A DNA stretch of 64,000 nt from a virus (IMGVR_UViG_3300021469_000002:1-64000), one strand, 5' to 3'; shown: positions 29,761 to 39,355, counted from the first letter of the stretch. Notes: generated by a model not told the origin, from the letters alone. Made by a program: numbers and translations.

Positions 29761-30293
29761 GTGTTTATAATTTATCAAGGCGATGTATTAAAAGCATTAA
29801 AACTCATTCCAGACGAATCTGTAGATTGCATCATTACCAGTCCTCCTTATTATGGTCAGAGATTTTATGGCGAAGAGACTAATGTAATATGGGACGGAAA
29901 ACCCGGTTGTAATCACGAATTTGTCTTAAACAAAATAAAAGACCCTATGGATAGAGGTGGTAGTGGAGATAAAGAAAAAAAAACTGGGAAAGAGAGTTAA
30001 ATGTCCAACTTGGGAGATGAAAAATACAGAGGTGGGTTTCTGTAGGAAGTGTGGTGCTTGGTATGGTGGTCTTGGTTTGGAGCCTCATCCGAAAATGTTT
30101 ATAAAACACATATGCGATATAACGGAGGAGTGTATGCGTGTTCTCAAGAAAGAAGGGAATATGTTTTTAAACATTGGAGATACGTGGGCAACTGCTACAC
30201 ACAAAGGTGGTTACTAAATATGTAGAAATAGCGAAAAAGCGTGTGGGTTGGAATCTGGGATTAGGTGTTGAATTTAAATTTATTAAACTCTAA
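29761..30293 (+). pseudogene. Decayed DNA methyltransferase (frameshift and internal deletion)
   Basis: Frame 1 (from GTG 29761) gives IIYQGDVLKALKLIPDESVD and the catalytic TSPPYYGQR of amino-methyltransferases. At an A9 run near 29978 the frame shifts; frame 2 continues with GKRVKCPTWE, FCRKCGAWYGGLGLEPHP, and NMFLNIGDTWA, and stops at 30215-30217. A third frame then reads KYVEIAKKRVGWN, a typical methyltransferase C-terminus. The DPF-x-GSG SAM-binding segment is absent. This is a family with TSPPY and a Cys-rich insert, now inactive. Confidence 0.75.
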
Positions 30294-30323
30294 ATTATAA
30301 TATATATATCAAATCACCAATAA

Positions 30324-30335
30324 GTTTATATATAC
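30324..30335 (+). promoter_or_regulatory. TATA box before the radical SAM/terminase genes
   Basis: GTTTATATATAC lies 47 bp upstream of the 30382 start, in a region rich in AT repeats (30295-30360). No CCGAAA element, so it is a weaker match to the main promoter type. Confidence 0.45.
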
Positions 30336-30381
30336 ATTAATACAAATATAATATATATATTGTTGGTTTGTTGGTGTTTAG

Positions 30382-30660
30382 ATGGTATATGTAGTTGCTA
30401 CAAAATTTGATGCATTTTATGTAGCTAATACTCTTAAAATTAAATATGATGATTCCTATAAAAAAGGAAAAAGAGTTGCTGCAATGACTGATTGTTGGCG
30501 AATAACTCGTTCTAAAAAATTATTTTATTCTTCTTGTACAGTTAGAATGAGATATATTAGAGTTTACGGAAAAATTAAGGCCAATCCAGAGGATTTGACA
30601 TTTAAAGAATTAGAAAAAGAAATTAATAATCCTAAAAAATTTAAATTATTGGGGTGGTGA
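30382..30660 (+). CDS. Hypothetical protein
   Basis: A 92-residue ORF at the head of the virion module. VVATKFDAFYVANTLKIKYD, AAMTDCWRITRSKKLFYSSC. No family recognised. It ends 1 nt before the DUF5131-like gene, so they are probably co-translated. Confidence 0.5.
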   Translation: MVYVVATKFDAFYVANTLKIKYDDSYKKGKRVAAMTDCWRITRSKKLFYSSCTVRMRYIRVYGKIKANPEDLTFKELEKEINNPKKFKLLGW

Positions 30661-30661
30661 A

Positions 30662-31321
30662 ATGATGAACAAGCAAAAAGGTAATATGTATCCTTGGGTA
30701 ACTCACACATGGAATGCTATTCGTGGAAAATGTCCATATGATTGTAATTATTGTTATATGAAAAATTTAATAAAAAATAAAAAACTAAGATTAGAAGAAA
30801 AAGAACTTGAAACTGATTTAGGGCAAAATAATTTTATTTTTGTTGGTTCTTCTATAGATATGTTTGCTGAAACGATTCCGAGAATATGGATTGAAAAAGT
30901 TTTGGCTCATTGTAGAAAATATCCAAATAACACTTATCTTTTCCAATCCAAAAACCCAAAACGCTTTTATGAATTTATTAAATTAAGAATGTTCCCCAAA
31001 AGAACTATATTAGGAACGACAATAGAAACTAATAGAAACTATGAAACAAAAGCTCCTCAGCCAAAAGAAAGATATATGGCAATGAAAAATATTAAAGAAT
31101 TTGAAAAAATGGTTAGCATAGAACCTATTATGGATTTTGATTTTAATATTATGGTTGGAATGATATATTTTATTAGACCCAAATTCGTTTCAATCGGGGC
31201 TGATAGCAAAGGGCATAATTTACCTGAACCACCAAAAGAAAGACTTATTAAATTAATCGAAGAACTTACCAGATTTACTAAAGTTAAAGTTAAGGACAAT
31301 CTTAAACGATTATTAATATGA
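30662..31321 (+). CDS. DUF5131/Gp37-Gp68-like radical SAM protein
   Basis: A 219-residue protein starting PWVTHTWNAIRGKCPYDCNYC (CxxxCxYC iron-sulfur site in THTWN context), then FVGSSIDMFAE, YLFQSKNPKRF, ILGTTIETNRNY and VSIEPIMDFD. This is the layout of the phage Gp37/Gp68 (DUF5131) family, related to spore photoproduct lyase-like enzymes; substrate unknown. Often found near phage replication or packaging genes. Stop overlaps the terminase ATG. Confidence 0.75.
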   Translation: MMNKQKGNMYPWVTHTWNAIRGKCPYDCNYCYMKNLIKNKKLRLEEKELETDLGQNNFIFVGSSIDMFAETIPRIWIEKVLAHCRKYPNNTYLFQSKNPKRFYEFIKLRMFPKRTILGTTIETNRNYETKAPQPKERYMAMKNIKEFEKMVSIEPIMDFDFNIMVGMIYFIRPKFVSIGADSKGHNLPEPPKERLIKLIEELTRFTKVKVKDNLKRLLI

Positions 31322-32709
31322 GAACATTAGAACAAATTTTTGGAGATGAGAAAGAAGAAAAATTCCTACTAGATTGTAGATTTGATTTTGGTAAATGGGT
31401 TAGAAGAGTACATGGTTATCAATATAAATGGTTTCATAAAGAATGGGTTGATGCTCTTGAATCTAAAAAAAGGATAGCTATCCTAGCTCCTACGGGTTTT
31501 GGTAAAACAACAATACTTGCTGTATGTTATTCGATATGGAAAACTTTTTATAATCCTTATTGGCAGGGTTTAATAGTTTCTAATTCTGTTCCTCAAGCAA
31601 CGAAAATAATAGATCAAATCAAATTTGAATTAACTGAAAATGAACTATTACAGCGTTTAATTCCTAGTTATTCTCAATTAACTTGGAGCAAAACAGAAAT
31701 TTCTACAGCCACTAAAGGAAAAATATTTTGCAAACCTTATGGTGAAAGTGCAAAAGGAGTGCATGTAGACTATGTTTTATGCGATGAGGCTTCATCTTAT
31801 CGTGACCATAATATATTTTTTCGGTATATAGTAACAAGAGCAACAGCAAAAAGAGGTTGTGTTGCTGCAATCTCAACGCCTGTAAATGAAACTGATTTAA
31901 TGATTTCTAAATTAATGAAAAACCCGGAATACTGGCACAAGGCATACCCTGCTATACAAAATGGAAAATCTATATGGCCGGAAAGATTTCCATTAGAATG
32001 GCTAAGAAAAAGAGAAGCGGAGATTGGTAAAACAGCATTTGCTCAACAATATTTATGTAGAATAGTGCCTGAATCAGAAGAAATTCCATTTCCTATGAAT
32101 TTATTAATAAAGGCACATGATTTGAATTTAAGATTTATGGATAAAAGACCAGAAGGAGATACTGATCCTTATTATGTTGGTTGCGACTTTGCTCTTGCTA
32201 TAAAGGGAGATTGGTCTGCATTTGTAGTTGGTAAGAAAAGAAAAGATAATAAAATTCAAGTCGTTAAGATATTTAGATTTAGAGGAATGTTGCCATCAGC
32301 TCAAATGGAAGTTTTAAGAAGTATTAATAATAATTATCAACCCAATAGGATGCTTTTGGATAAATCTAATTTTGGAGAAATGTTTGTTAGAGATTTAATA
32401 GCAGAAAATCTTCCTGTAGTTGGTTTTCCATTTACACAGGAAAATAGAAACTCGGCGTTTGCAAAAGCTATAACATTATTCAATGAAGGTAATATAATAT
32501 TGCCATATAGTAAAGAGGAAACTCCAACATCAAAAATGATTGACAGACTAGAACACGAATTAACTCATTTTGTTGTTGATAAGACACCAAGAGGATACGC
32601 AACATATAAAAGTTTATCTGATTATGATGATGTAGCTATTGCTTTTATATTAATGGTTAAGGCGGCATCGGAAGAAAGAAAGTTTTTATCATACATGAGG
32701 GCTAGGTAA
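31318..32709 (+). CDS. terL: Terminase large subunit
   Basis: A 463-residue packaging motor. Walker A APTGFGKTT (57-65), Walker B VLCDEA (153-158), coupling motif ISTP (185-188), then an RNase-H-fold nuclease with YYVGCDFALAIKGDWSAFVV (D290, D298) and a late acidic YDDVAIAFIL. All expected parts are present. It cuts concatemers and pumps DNA into proheads. The portal gene follows after an intergenic promoter. Confidence 0.92.
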   Translation: MRTLEQIFGDEKEEKFLLDCRFDFGKWVRRVHGYQYKWFHKEWVDALESKKRIAILAPTGFGKTTILAVCYSIWKTFYNPYWQGLIVSNSVPQATKIIDQIKFELTENELLQRLIPSYSQLTWSKTEISTATKGKIFCKPYGESAKGVHVDYVLCDEASSYRDHNIFFRYIVTRATAKRGCVAAISTPVNETDLMISKLMKNPEYWHKAYPAIQNGKSIWPERFPLEWLRKREAEIGKTAFAQQYLCRIVPESEEIPFPMNLLIKAHDLNLRFMDKRPEGDTDPYYVGCDFALAIKGDWSAFVVGKKRKDNKIQVVKIFRFRGMLPSAQMEVLRSINNNYQPNRMLLDKSNFGEMFVRDLIAENLPVVGFPFTQENRNSAFAKAITLFNEGNIILPYSKEETPTSKMIDRLEHELTHFVVDKTPRGYATYKSLSDYDDVAIAFILMVKAASEERKFLSYMRAR

Positions 32710-32744
32710 TCTATATTATAACAAATATAGTGTAAGGAAAATGT

Positions 32745-32766
32745 AAGCGGAAAACTTTATAATTTA
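32745..32766 (+). promoter_or_regulatory. BRE+TATA promoter before portal
   Basis: AGCGGAAAACTTTATAATTTAG resembles the CCGAAA-TTTATA promoters elsewhere. It lies about 50 bp upstream of the portal start, so virion genes may have their own start here. Confidence 0.55.
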
Positions 32767-32813
32767 GTTATGTATAAATTATAATTAGGGATTACTATAC
32801 AAAGGTTAATGGT

Positions 32814-34091
32814 ATGGTTGTACTGGACTTCAATTCTATTAGAGGTATTTTTAAGGGTTCTCAAAGACAAGTAATCCAGACTCTAGCAATAAGAAGCAGT
32901 GCAGGCGAAACGAAGACAATAAAATCAGATGAAGAAGAAATAAAAAGAGTTTCTCCGCTTGATTTAGAAACAATATATATTAGAGAAGGAATGGTTTATA
33001 ATTGGATTAATAAATTTGTTGAATCATTTCTTTCTTCCGATTTCAGAATTAATACATCTAATACAAGAGAACGCAGAATAATGGAAGATTTTTTAAGAGC
33101 TTCAGATTTTAGAAATTTATTAAAAACTACTGTTGCTCATATGTTGATTTACGGGAATGCTTTCTGGGAAAAAATAACTAATGATGGACCTAAAATTCTT
33201 GCTGTTACATGGATTGATCCAAAAAGTATGGATGTTAAAAGAACATCAATGGGTAAAATTATTTATGATATGGATGGTAAACCAACGGCTTATGTGCAAT
33301 ATGTTAAATGGAATGTTGACACTTCCAAAGTTCCAAAAGAAAGATTAATACAACAACAGCCAATGTTTTCTTATCAAAGCGGAAAAGGTATACTTTTAAA
33401 AAGAGAGGAAATTGTTCATTTTACTTTAAATACTGTGGGAGATTCTTGGTGGGGGGTTGGGTTAATTGAACCAATATATAATATAGTTAGGGTAAAACAA
33501 AACGCTGAAGCGGGATATGCAGAAGCTATTCAAAGAGTTGCTTATCCAAGAATATGGGTAAGAATTGGAGATGAACAACATCCGCCAACACAAGAACAAA
33601 TAGATGATGTATGGAATCAATTAAAAGGATTAGAAACAAAACATCAGTTTGTAACGCCATATTATTACAATCCACAAATTCTTGAATCAAAAAGGGTTGA
33701 AAGATTAGCACAAAATTTAAAATATTTTTCTGATCAAATAGTTGCAGGTTTGGGAGGACCAAAACCGTTTATTACTGGACTAGGTACAGATACAAATAAG
33801 GCAACATTAAATGATCAAAAAATATTATTTGAAAGACAGTTAAAAGCATTACAAGAGCAAATTAGTCATACCATAATGAAAAATGTGTTTGCTGATATAG
33901 CAAAACAGTATAGATTTCGTTCTGTTCCTGTATTAGTTTGGGAAGAAATTTCTACAGAAAGTTTAGACAGTAAAGCAGATAGACTGGTTAAATATGTTAA
34001 TTCTGGATTGCTTATTCCAGACAAGGAAATAAGAAATATAGTAAGACGGTCGGAGAGATTACCGGAGGAGCCCAACGATATTCAAAAATAA
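32814..34091 (+). CDS. Portal protein
   Basis: A 425-residue protein with the usual portal features: LLKTTVAHMLIYGNAFWEK, VHFTLNTVGDSWWGVGLIEP, and LAQNLKYFSDQIVAGLGGP. The order (stem, wing, crown helix) fits HK97/SPP1-type portals, which form the dodecameric ring for DNA entry. Right after terL. Confidence 0.88.
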   Translation: MVVLDFNSIRGIFKGSQRQVIQTLAIRSSAGETKTIKSDEEEIKRVSPLDLETIYIREGMVYNWINKFVESFLSSDFRINTSNTRERRIMEDFLRASDFRNLLKTTVAHMLIYGNAFWEKITNDGPKILAVTWIDPKSMDVKRTSMGKIIYDMDGKPTAYVQYVKWNVDTSKVPKERLIQQQPMFSYQSGKGILLKREEIVHFTLNTVGDSWWGVGLIEPIYNIVRVKQNAEAGYAEAIQRVAYPRIWVRIGDEQHPPTQEQIDDVWNQLKGLETKHQFVTPYYYNPQILESKRVERLAQNLKYFSDQIVAGLGGPKPFITGLGTDTNKATLNDQKILFERQLKALQEQISHTIMKNVFADIAKQYRFRSVPVLVWEEISTESLDSKADRLVKYVNSGLLIPDKEIRNIVRRSERLPEEPNDIQK

Positions 34092-34103
34092 TAAGAGATA
34101 AAT

Positions 34104-34244
34104 ATGAAAAAAATATCAGGCGTTTTCATCTCCAGAATGTTAAAAGAGGTTTTGGAAATTAGAAATTCCCTGGATTCACTTGATGCAAAGTTGGAGAACC
34201 ATTTAAATAATTGTTGTGATGAAAATGCCAAGGAAAAAAAGTAA
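34104..34244 (+). CDS. Small hypothetical protein
   Basis: A 46-residue ORF 12 nt after the portal, helical (ISRMLKEVLEIRNSLDSL). Overlaps the next ORF. No family recognised. Confidence 0.4.
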   Translation: MKKISGVFISRMLKEVLEIRNSLDSLDAKLENHLNNCCDENAKEKK

Positions 34245-34533
34245 TTCAGGAGAAGCTTCAATATCTGCCTTATTTACACATATAACTTATATTAGAGAAA
34301 AAATAGATGATTTGGATAAAAAAGTTGATGCTCATATAAATAATTTTGAAAATTGTAGAAGGGAACATAATAAAATAATAAGTAATCATAATGCTCGACT
34401 TCAAAAACTTGAAGATTGGAAATATTTTGAAGAAAATCAATGGCAAAGAAAAGTTCAAAAACACGGTTTATTAGTTGGGATATTGGCTATGATTGTTTCG
34501 GCTATTATAAGTATATGGAGTTTGGTGCATTAA
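34219..34533 (+). CDS. Coiled coil plus C-terminal membrane span
   Basis: A 104-residue protein (starts at 34216, 34219 or 34225 are possible) with a coiled coil (ITYIREKIDDLDKKVDAHI) and one C-terminal span (LLVGILAMIVSAIISIWSLV). The shape is like phage XhlA/holin-accessory proteins, but the location between portal and the giant ligase protein also allows a structural anchor. Confidence 0.5.
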   Translation: MKMPRKKSNSGEASISALFTHITYIREKIDDLDKKVDAHINNFENCRREHNKIISNHNARLQKLEDWKYFEENQWQRKVQKHGLLVGILAMIVSAIISIWSLVH

Positions 34534-34534
34534 A

Positions 34535-37500
34535 ATGAAATTAACGATTTTAGGTTCGGGTCCTACTAAACCCGTTATGGGTAAAGGAAAGAATAGACGT
34601 AGGAATAGTTCTATGCTTTTACAAACAAGAAACGGAATTAATATTCTTTTTGATTGCACTCCTAATTTTTATGAACAAATGCAAACCTTTGCTGATAATA
34701 TTAATAGAATAGATTATATTATTATTAGCCATGGTCATGCAGATGCAATTGGTGGAATACCGCAATTAAAACATTGGCTACAAGAAAAGAAACAAGAAGA
34801 TAAACCAATTGTATACATGGAAAAAGAAACCGAAGCCAGAATAAGAGAAAAGTTTAAAGACATTGAACATATTAATATAAAAAATTTTACCCCGTACAAA
34901 GTTTTAAATTTAGACTATCTAAAAATAGTTCCATTTAGGGTAATACACGCTGAGGCATTTCCAACAGGTCATAAATTTCCATGCGTAGGATTCAGAATTG
35001 ATAATAAAGTTGTATATGCTGAAGATATGGAAAAAGCACCAGAAAAGTCTATACCATATTTTGATAAATCTCATGTAATTATTATCGATGCAGCGATGTG
35101 GTTTGGAAAAAGTATTAGAGGACATATGAATATAGAAGAAGCATTACAATTTGTTAAAAAATTTAAAACTAGGAAAGTTGTTTTCACACAAGCAGGACAC
35201 ACTTATCCTGATTATGTAACAGCTTTAAAAGAAATTAAAAAGCGTTGGAAAGAAATAGGCGGAAGTTCAAAAGTTGATATTGAATTAGCTTATGATGGTA
35301 TGGAAATTAATATACCAGATTATTTCCAAAAAATAAATGATTATCTTATTGAGTTAAGAGAGGGAATATATCTTCCTGCTCCTCATGCAGAATTGCTTTG
35401 GAAAGGAAATAAGAAATATATTGTTAAAGCAAAAAAATATTCAAAAATGTTAGACAGGCTTCTTTATGTTTGTGATCAAAAATACGCTTATGCAATAATT
35501 AAATTAAAAAAGCCATTTATGATTAATCTCGAAGAATTTAATAAGTATAAACCAAAACATCTTGTTAGTAATGAAGAAAGAAAGAAATGGTGGGGTAATA
35601 AAAGGTATTTATTTCTTTATCCATTTGATATAGTTGAAAAATTCAAAAAACCTAAAGAAATTAAAGTTGAACGAGGAGTACAAACTTTCATAAAGAATGT
35701 TAAATTTTTAGCAGAACTCTCTACTATTGAACTTATTGAGGATGTCGCAGAATATGACCCACATACTGTTGGTAATGCACAGTTGGCTGATGATTGGAGA
35801 ATTGTTTGTGCTTGGTATGCAACCAAGAAAAAAGGAGGCAAAATTAAATTTTCATTAGAAACTATAGTAAATTTAGCAAAACTAATTTATGATGAAATAG
35901 TTAAAAGAGTTAAAAGAGGAGATATGAAACATGAGTTTCAGCCAGAAAAAATGACTCCATTTTCAAAACAATTATATGATATAGTTTCTCAAAATAAAAT
36001 TATTAAAACACCAGAAGAAGAATGTAAAGATACAGAATATACTGTAGATGTCGAGGAAGTAAAGCCCTTAATAGACCAATTTAAAGAGTTTAAAATAATT
36101 AAAGATTTTATTTCAATTGTGGGTTCGACAGTCAAAAGAGAACCGGGTCATAAACCAAATGATATAGATTTGCATATTCGTTTAAGAACGCCACCAGATT
36201 ATATTAAACGAGCAATAGAAGTAAGAATACTAAAAATGCTTCCAGCAGAGATTGCAAATAAAATTCATTTTGTATGGGGAGATCCAGAGGGTTCACATGA
36301 TTCTTTTATTCCTCTTTATGATCTTGCATTAGTAAGGACAGAACCAAAAGTTGTTGAAATGAAAGATACAACAACAGCTCAAGTTCCTGAACTTCTTCCA
36401 ACTGTTTGGATTGTTGGAAAAAAAGTTAGGGTTAAAGACAAAATTGGAAAAATAAAAGAAATAAAAAAAGAACCAAAAATATATATAATTGAATTTGAAG
36501 ACGGAACAACCATAGAAGCAAAAGAGGAAGAACTAAAAGCTATAGATTTTATTCCTCTCAAACCTTTTTTACCTCTTAAAAGCACATCTATATATAACAA
36601 AACAAAATTTTATGATCTTAAAAAAATAATAGAAGTACTTAATCCTAGTGAAGAAAATCTTTATATAGTTGAAGAAAAATTTGATGGTTTTAGAGGGGTA
36701 TTACATAAAAAAGGAAATAAAGTAAAAATCTTTTCGGATCAAGGAAAAGATATAACTGATGCTTTTCCTACAATATGTGATCAAGCACTTGATTTAACAG
36801 CAGAAGATATTATACTTGATGGGGAAATTGTTCCTTATGATAAAAAAGGAAGATCTTTGGGAAGAAGAGGATTAATGGAGTTCATTGGAGCAATTAGATC
36901 AGGCAAAAAATTAGATGATTCGAATATTAAATATCATGTCTTTGATATTCTTTATTATAAAAATAAATCTTTACACGATGCCAGACTTTATGAAAGAAAA
37001 AAAGTACTTAACCTATTAAAATTCACAAAAAATATAGTCAAAGTTCCATTTGTTGTTGTTGCTAATAAAGAACAATTGGAAAAAGCAATAAAATTATTCA
37101 GGGCTTTACCAAAAAGCGAAGGTGCGATGATAAAGGCTTATAATTCTACTTATCCAGTTAGTGGAAAAACTCCTTTCTGGATTAAATTTAGAAACGCAAG
37201 AGATATTCATGTCAAAGTTTTAAAAGTTTTGCCTGTTAAAGGAACAGAAAATGCTTGGAGATATATGTGTGGCATTGAAATTCCAGAAAAAAAAATTAAA
37301 GAATTTAATCCTGATAAACTTATGAAATATAATTCAAAAACCTATATGGTTTTTGGCAATACATTTAATACTTCTGTAAAAGCAAAAATTGGAGATATCA
37401 TTGATGTTGATGTTCAAGAAATTTGGAAACATGTTGGTCCTAAAGGAATACATTATAGCTGGCATAAACCCGATGTTCGATTTCTATCTGAAAGAAAGAC

Positions 37501-39355
37501 TACTTCAACAATAGCTGATTTAGATGCAATAGTTGATGCTATAGGAGTTTTGGTTAAAGAATATGGAGAAGAAGCAATTTTAAAAGAATTTGAATTAATG
37601 AAACAAGAATTAAAAAAAATAAAAGATGAAGGAGAAACTAGAGCAGAATATGCAACCAAGTTTTGGGCGTCTCATTGGTGGAAATCATATCCAAAAACAG
37701 GAAAAGGTAAAATGGTCTACCAACATCATTGGAGAGGGTTGACAGAAGAAGAAGCAAAATGGGATGAAGAAAAGTTATTACAAACTGATAGAAGCGTTCA
37801 TGGTGATTTAAGAATGCAGTTTAATCCTAATACTTTATTTGGTTTTACGATATTCTTAGGCGAAGTAGAAGATTTAAGAAAAGGAAGGGATTTATGGAAT
37901 CTTAAAGAGCCAGATAAATTGCAAGGAACATGGAAACTTTGGCAGCCTTGTATCTCGGAAGATTCTTTTGTGATAAAAAATCAAAATATAATTCAGGCTA
38001 AAGAGCTTCATATAGGCGATAAAATTTTGGATGCTAATGGCGTTTTTAGTCCCATAACTTCAATTGATGAAATAGAAGACAACGAACAGTATTTGATTAA
38101 ACCAAGTTATGGCTTACCTATCCAAGTGAGTAAATTGCATCCGTTTTTAGTTAACGGGTTAAGCGAAAGCCATACATTAGCACTGCTTTCACACAAGAAA
38201 AGAAAGATAATCAAACATAATTGTTTGCCCGTTTGGAAAAACGCAAAAGACTTAAAGATTGGCGATATATTACTTTTCCCTAAGTTAAAAATTAAGAAAA
38301 TTAATTATATTGGCACTTATGAAGAGGGAAAAATAATCGGATTCTTTCTTGGAGATGGGCATTTGTTTAGAGCTGGAAAAGATTATAAAACTCTATATTG
38401 TGCTTTAACCTTTAATGCAAAAGAAGATATCAATTCATATAAGAACTTGCTGAGAAAAATGGGTGTCCATAGCTGGATTTCCAGCCCCCCATCTGCAAAA
38501 AATACAAAAAATCTGGTATTTACATGTAAAGGAAGAATCAAAGATCTCATATTTCAGGTTTTTGACAAAGAAAAACAAATACCGCACAAATATTTGTATG
38601 CAAATAAAAAATTTATTAAAGGTTTGATAGACGGGTTAGTGGATTCTGATGGATATGATAAAAACAATCGAAGGTTCATAATTAATACATCAGCTTCAAT
38701 AATAAATGGAGCTGTTTTATTGTTACATCGGTTAGGTCATATTCCAAGTATCCGTTATAGAGAGAACAGTGATGTTGGCTTTAGGCTTCGTAAAAAGAAA
38801 AGCAAATTAAAAAAAGTTTTTGAAATAAGTTGGACTAAAAAACCAAAACATAAAAATTGGTTTGATTATGAAAATTTTTACGGTTTCAGGGTCAGACATA
38901 TAGAAAAAGCAAAACCCAAAAGGTTATTGAATATAATCACGAAAAGCCATACATTATGCTCCCCCTATTTCATTATGCATAATTCCGCGTGGTTAGATGT
39001 CGGCAAGAAAAAACCTTATGTATCAAAACCATCTGAAGTGGGAGCAACTCCAAAAAAATATGCAAAATTTTTTGCTGAAGATTGGGGTACATATGAAATT
39101 GGTGTATGGAGAGAGCACTTTTTTGAGTTTTTCTTCCATGGAAAAAAATTAAAAGGTAGATATTTGATTGTGTATGCTCCTGTGGGAGAAGGAGGAAGAA
39201 AATGGTTAATTGGAAAACCAGCAGATCAAACTCCTTATGCTGATAAACATAATATAGAAGATATAATAAAAGAATTAAAAATGAAAAAACAAGAATGGTT
39301 AATTTGGGCAAAACCTGGTGTCAAACCCAAGCTTATTAATGTGAAAAGGCGTTAA
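34535..39355 (+). CDS. Giant MBL-NTase-DNA ligase-PE fusion with intein
   Basis: A 1606-residue precursor (1261 after splicing). Residues 1-260: metallo-beta-lactamase fold close to PhnP types (SHGHADAIGG at 65-74, GHMNIEEAL); the usual D-H is D-A. About 275-390: ASCH-like (YAIIKLKKPFMINLEEF). About 525-600: nucleotidyltransferase (VGSTVKREP, NDIDLHIRL). About 700-1000: DNA ligase with K-F-D-G-F-R, ILDGEIVPYD, YHVFDILYY, WIKFRNA. About 1060-1606: LigD phosphoesterase-like (VHGDLRMQF, FFFHGKKLKGRY, RKWLIGKP), split by the intein. Placed between portal and prohead protease. With Ku and a second ligase nearby it suggests viral end joining or genome-end processing. Confidence 0.75.
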   Translation: MKLTILGSGPTKPVMGKGKNRRRNSSMLLQTRNGINILFDCTPNFYEQMQTFADNINRIDYIIISHGHADAIGGIPQLKHWLQEKKQEDKPIVYMEKETEARIREKFKDIEHINIKNFTPYKVLNLDYLKIVPFRVIHAEAFPTGHKFPCVGFRIDNKVVYAEDMEKAPEKSIPYFDKSHVIIIDAAMWFGKSIRGHMNIEEALQFVKKFKTRKVVFTQAGHTYPDYVTALKEIKKRWKEIGGSSKVDIELAYDGMEINIPDYFQKINDYLIELREGIYLPAPHAELLWKGNKKYIVKAKKYSKMLDRLLYVCDQKYAYAIIKLKKPFMINLEEFNKYKPKHLVSNEERKKWWGNKRYLFLYPFDIVEKFKKPKEIKVERGVQTFIKNVKFLAELSTIELIEDVAEYDPHTVGNAQLADDWRIVCAWYATKKKGGKIKFSLETIVNLAKLIYDEIVKRVKRGDMKHEFQPEKMTPFSKQLYDIVSQNKIIKTPEEECKDTEYTVDVEEVKPLIDQFKEFKIIKDFISIVGSTVKREPGHKPNDIDLHIRLRTPPDYIKRAIEVRILKMLPAEIANKIHFVWGDPEGSHDSFIPLYDLALVRTEPKVVEMKDTTTAQVPELLPTVWIVGKKVRVKDKIGKIKEIKKEPKIYIIEFEDGTTIEAKEEELKAIDFIPLKPFLPLKSTSIYNKTKFYDLKKIIEVLNPSEENLYIVEEKFDGFRGVLHKKGNKVKIFSDQGKDITDAFPTICDQALDLTAEDIILDGEIVPYDKKGRSLGRRGLMEFIGAIRSGKKLDDSNIKYHVFDILYYKNKSLHDARLYERKKVLNLLKFTKNIVKVPFVVVANKEQLEKAIKLFRALPKSEGAMIKAYNSTYPVSGKTPFWIKFRNARDIHVKVLKVLPVKGTENAWRYMCGIEIPEKKIKEFNPDKLMKYNSKTYMVFGNTFNTSVKAKIGDIIDVDVQEIWKHVGPKGIHYSWHKPDVRFLSERKTTSTIADLDAIVDAIGVLVKEYGEEAILKEFELMKQELKKIKDEGETRAEYATKFWASHWWKSYPKTGKGKMVYQHHWRGLTEEEAKWDEEKLLQTDRSVHGDLRMQFNPNTLFGFTIFLGEVEDLRKGRDLWNLKEPDKLQGTWKLWQPCISEDSFVIKNQNIIQAKELHIGDKILDANGVFSPITSIDEIEDNEQYLIKPSYGLPIQVSKLHPFLVNGLSESHTLALLSHKKRKIIKHNCLPVWKNAKDLKIGDILLFPKLKIKKINYIGTYEEGKIIGFFLGDGHLFRAGKDYKTLYCALTFNAKEDINSYKNLLRKMGVHSWISSPPSAKNTKNLVFTCKGRIKDLIFQVFDKEKQIPHKYLYANKKFIKGLIDGLVDSDGYDKNNRRFIINTSASIINGAVLLLHRLGHIPSIRYRENSDVGFRLRKKKSKLKKVFEISWTKKPKHKNWFDYENFYGFRVRHIEKAKPKRLLNIITKSHTLCSPYFIMHNSAWLDVGKKKPYVSKPSEVGATPKKYAKFFAEDWGTYEIGVWREHFFEFFFHGKKLKGRYLIVYAPVGEGGRKWLIGKPADQTPYADKHNIEDIIKELKMKKQEWLIWAKPGVKPKLINVKRR
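37949..38983 (+). mobile_element. Intein with LAGLIDADG endonuclease (ligase-PE host)
   Basis: 345 residues (1139-1483) from Cys after extein KLWQP to HN before extein Ser. Splicing blocks LHIGDKILDANG, VSKLHPFLVNG and YFIMHN are present. Endonuclease motifs IIGFFLGDGHL and LIDGLVDSDGY. It interrupts the PE-like domain. Its DNA looks somewhat less AT-rich than the flanks at its ends, consistent with separate arrival. Confidence 0.88.

Noticed and set aside
38973-39311. Minus-strand hydrophobic ORF
   Set aside because: Shadow of the giant ligase fusion; AT-rich complement gives false hydrophobic stretches.
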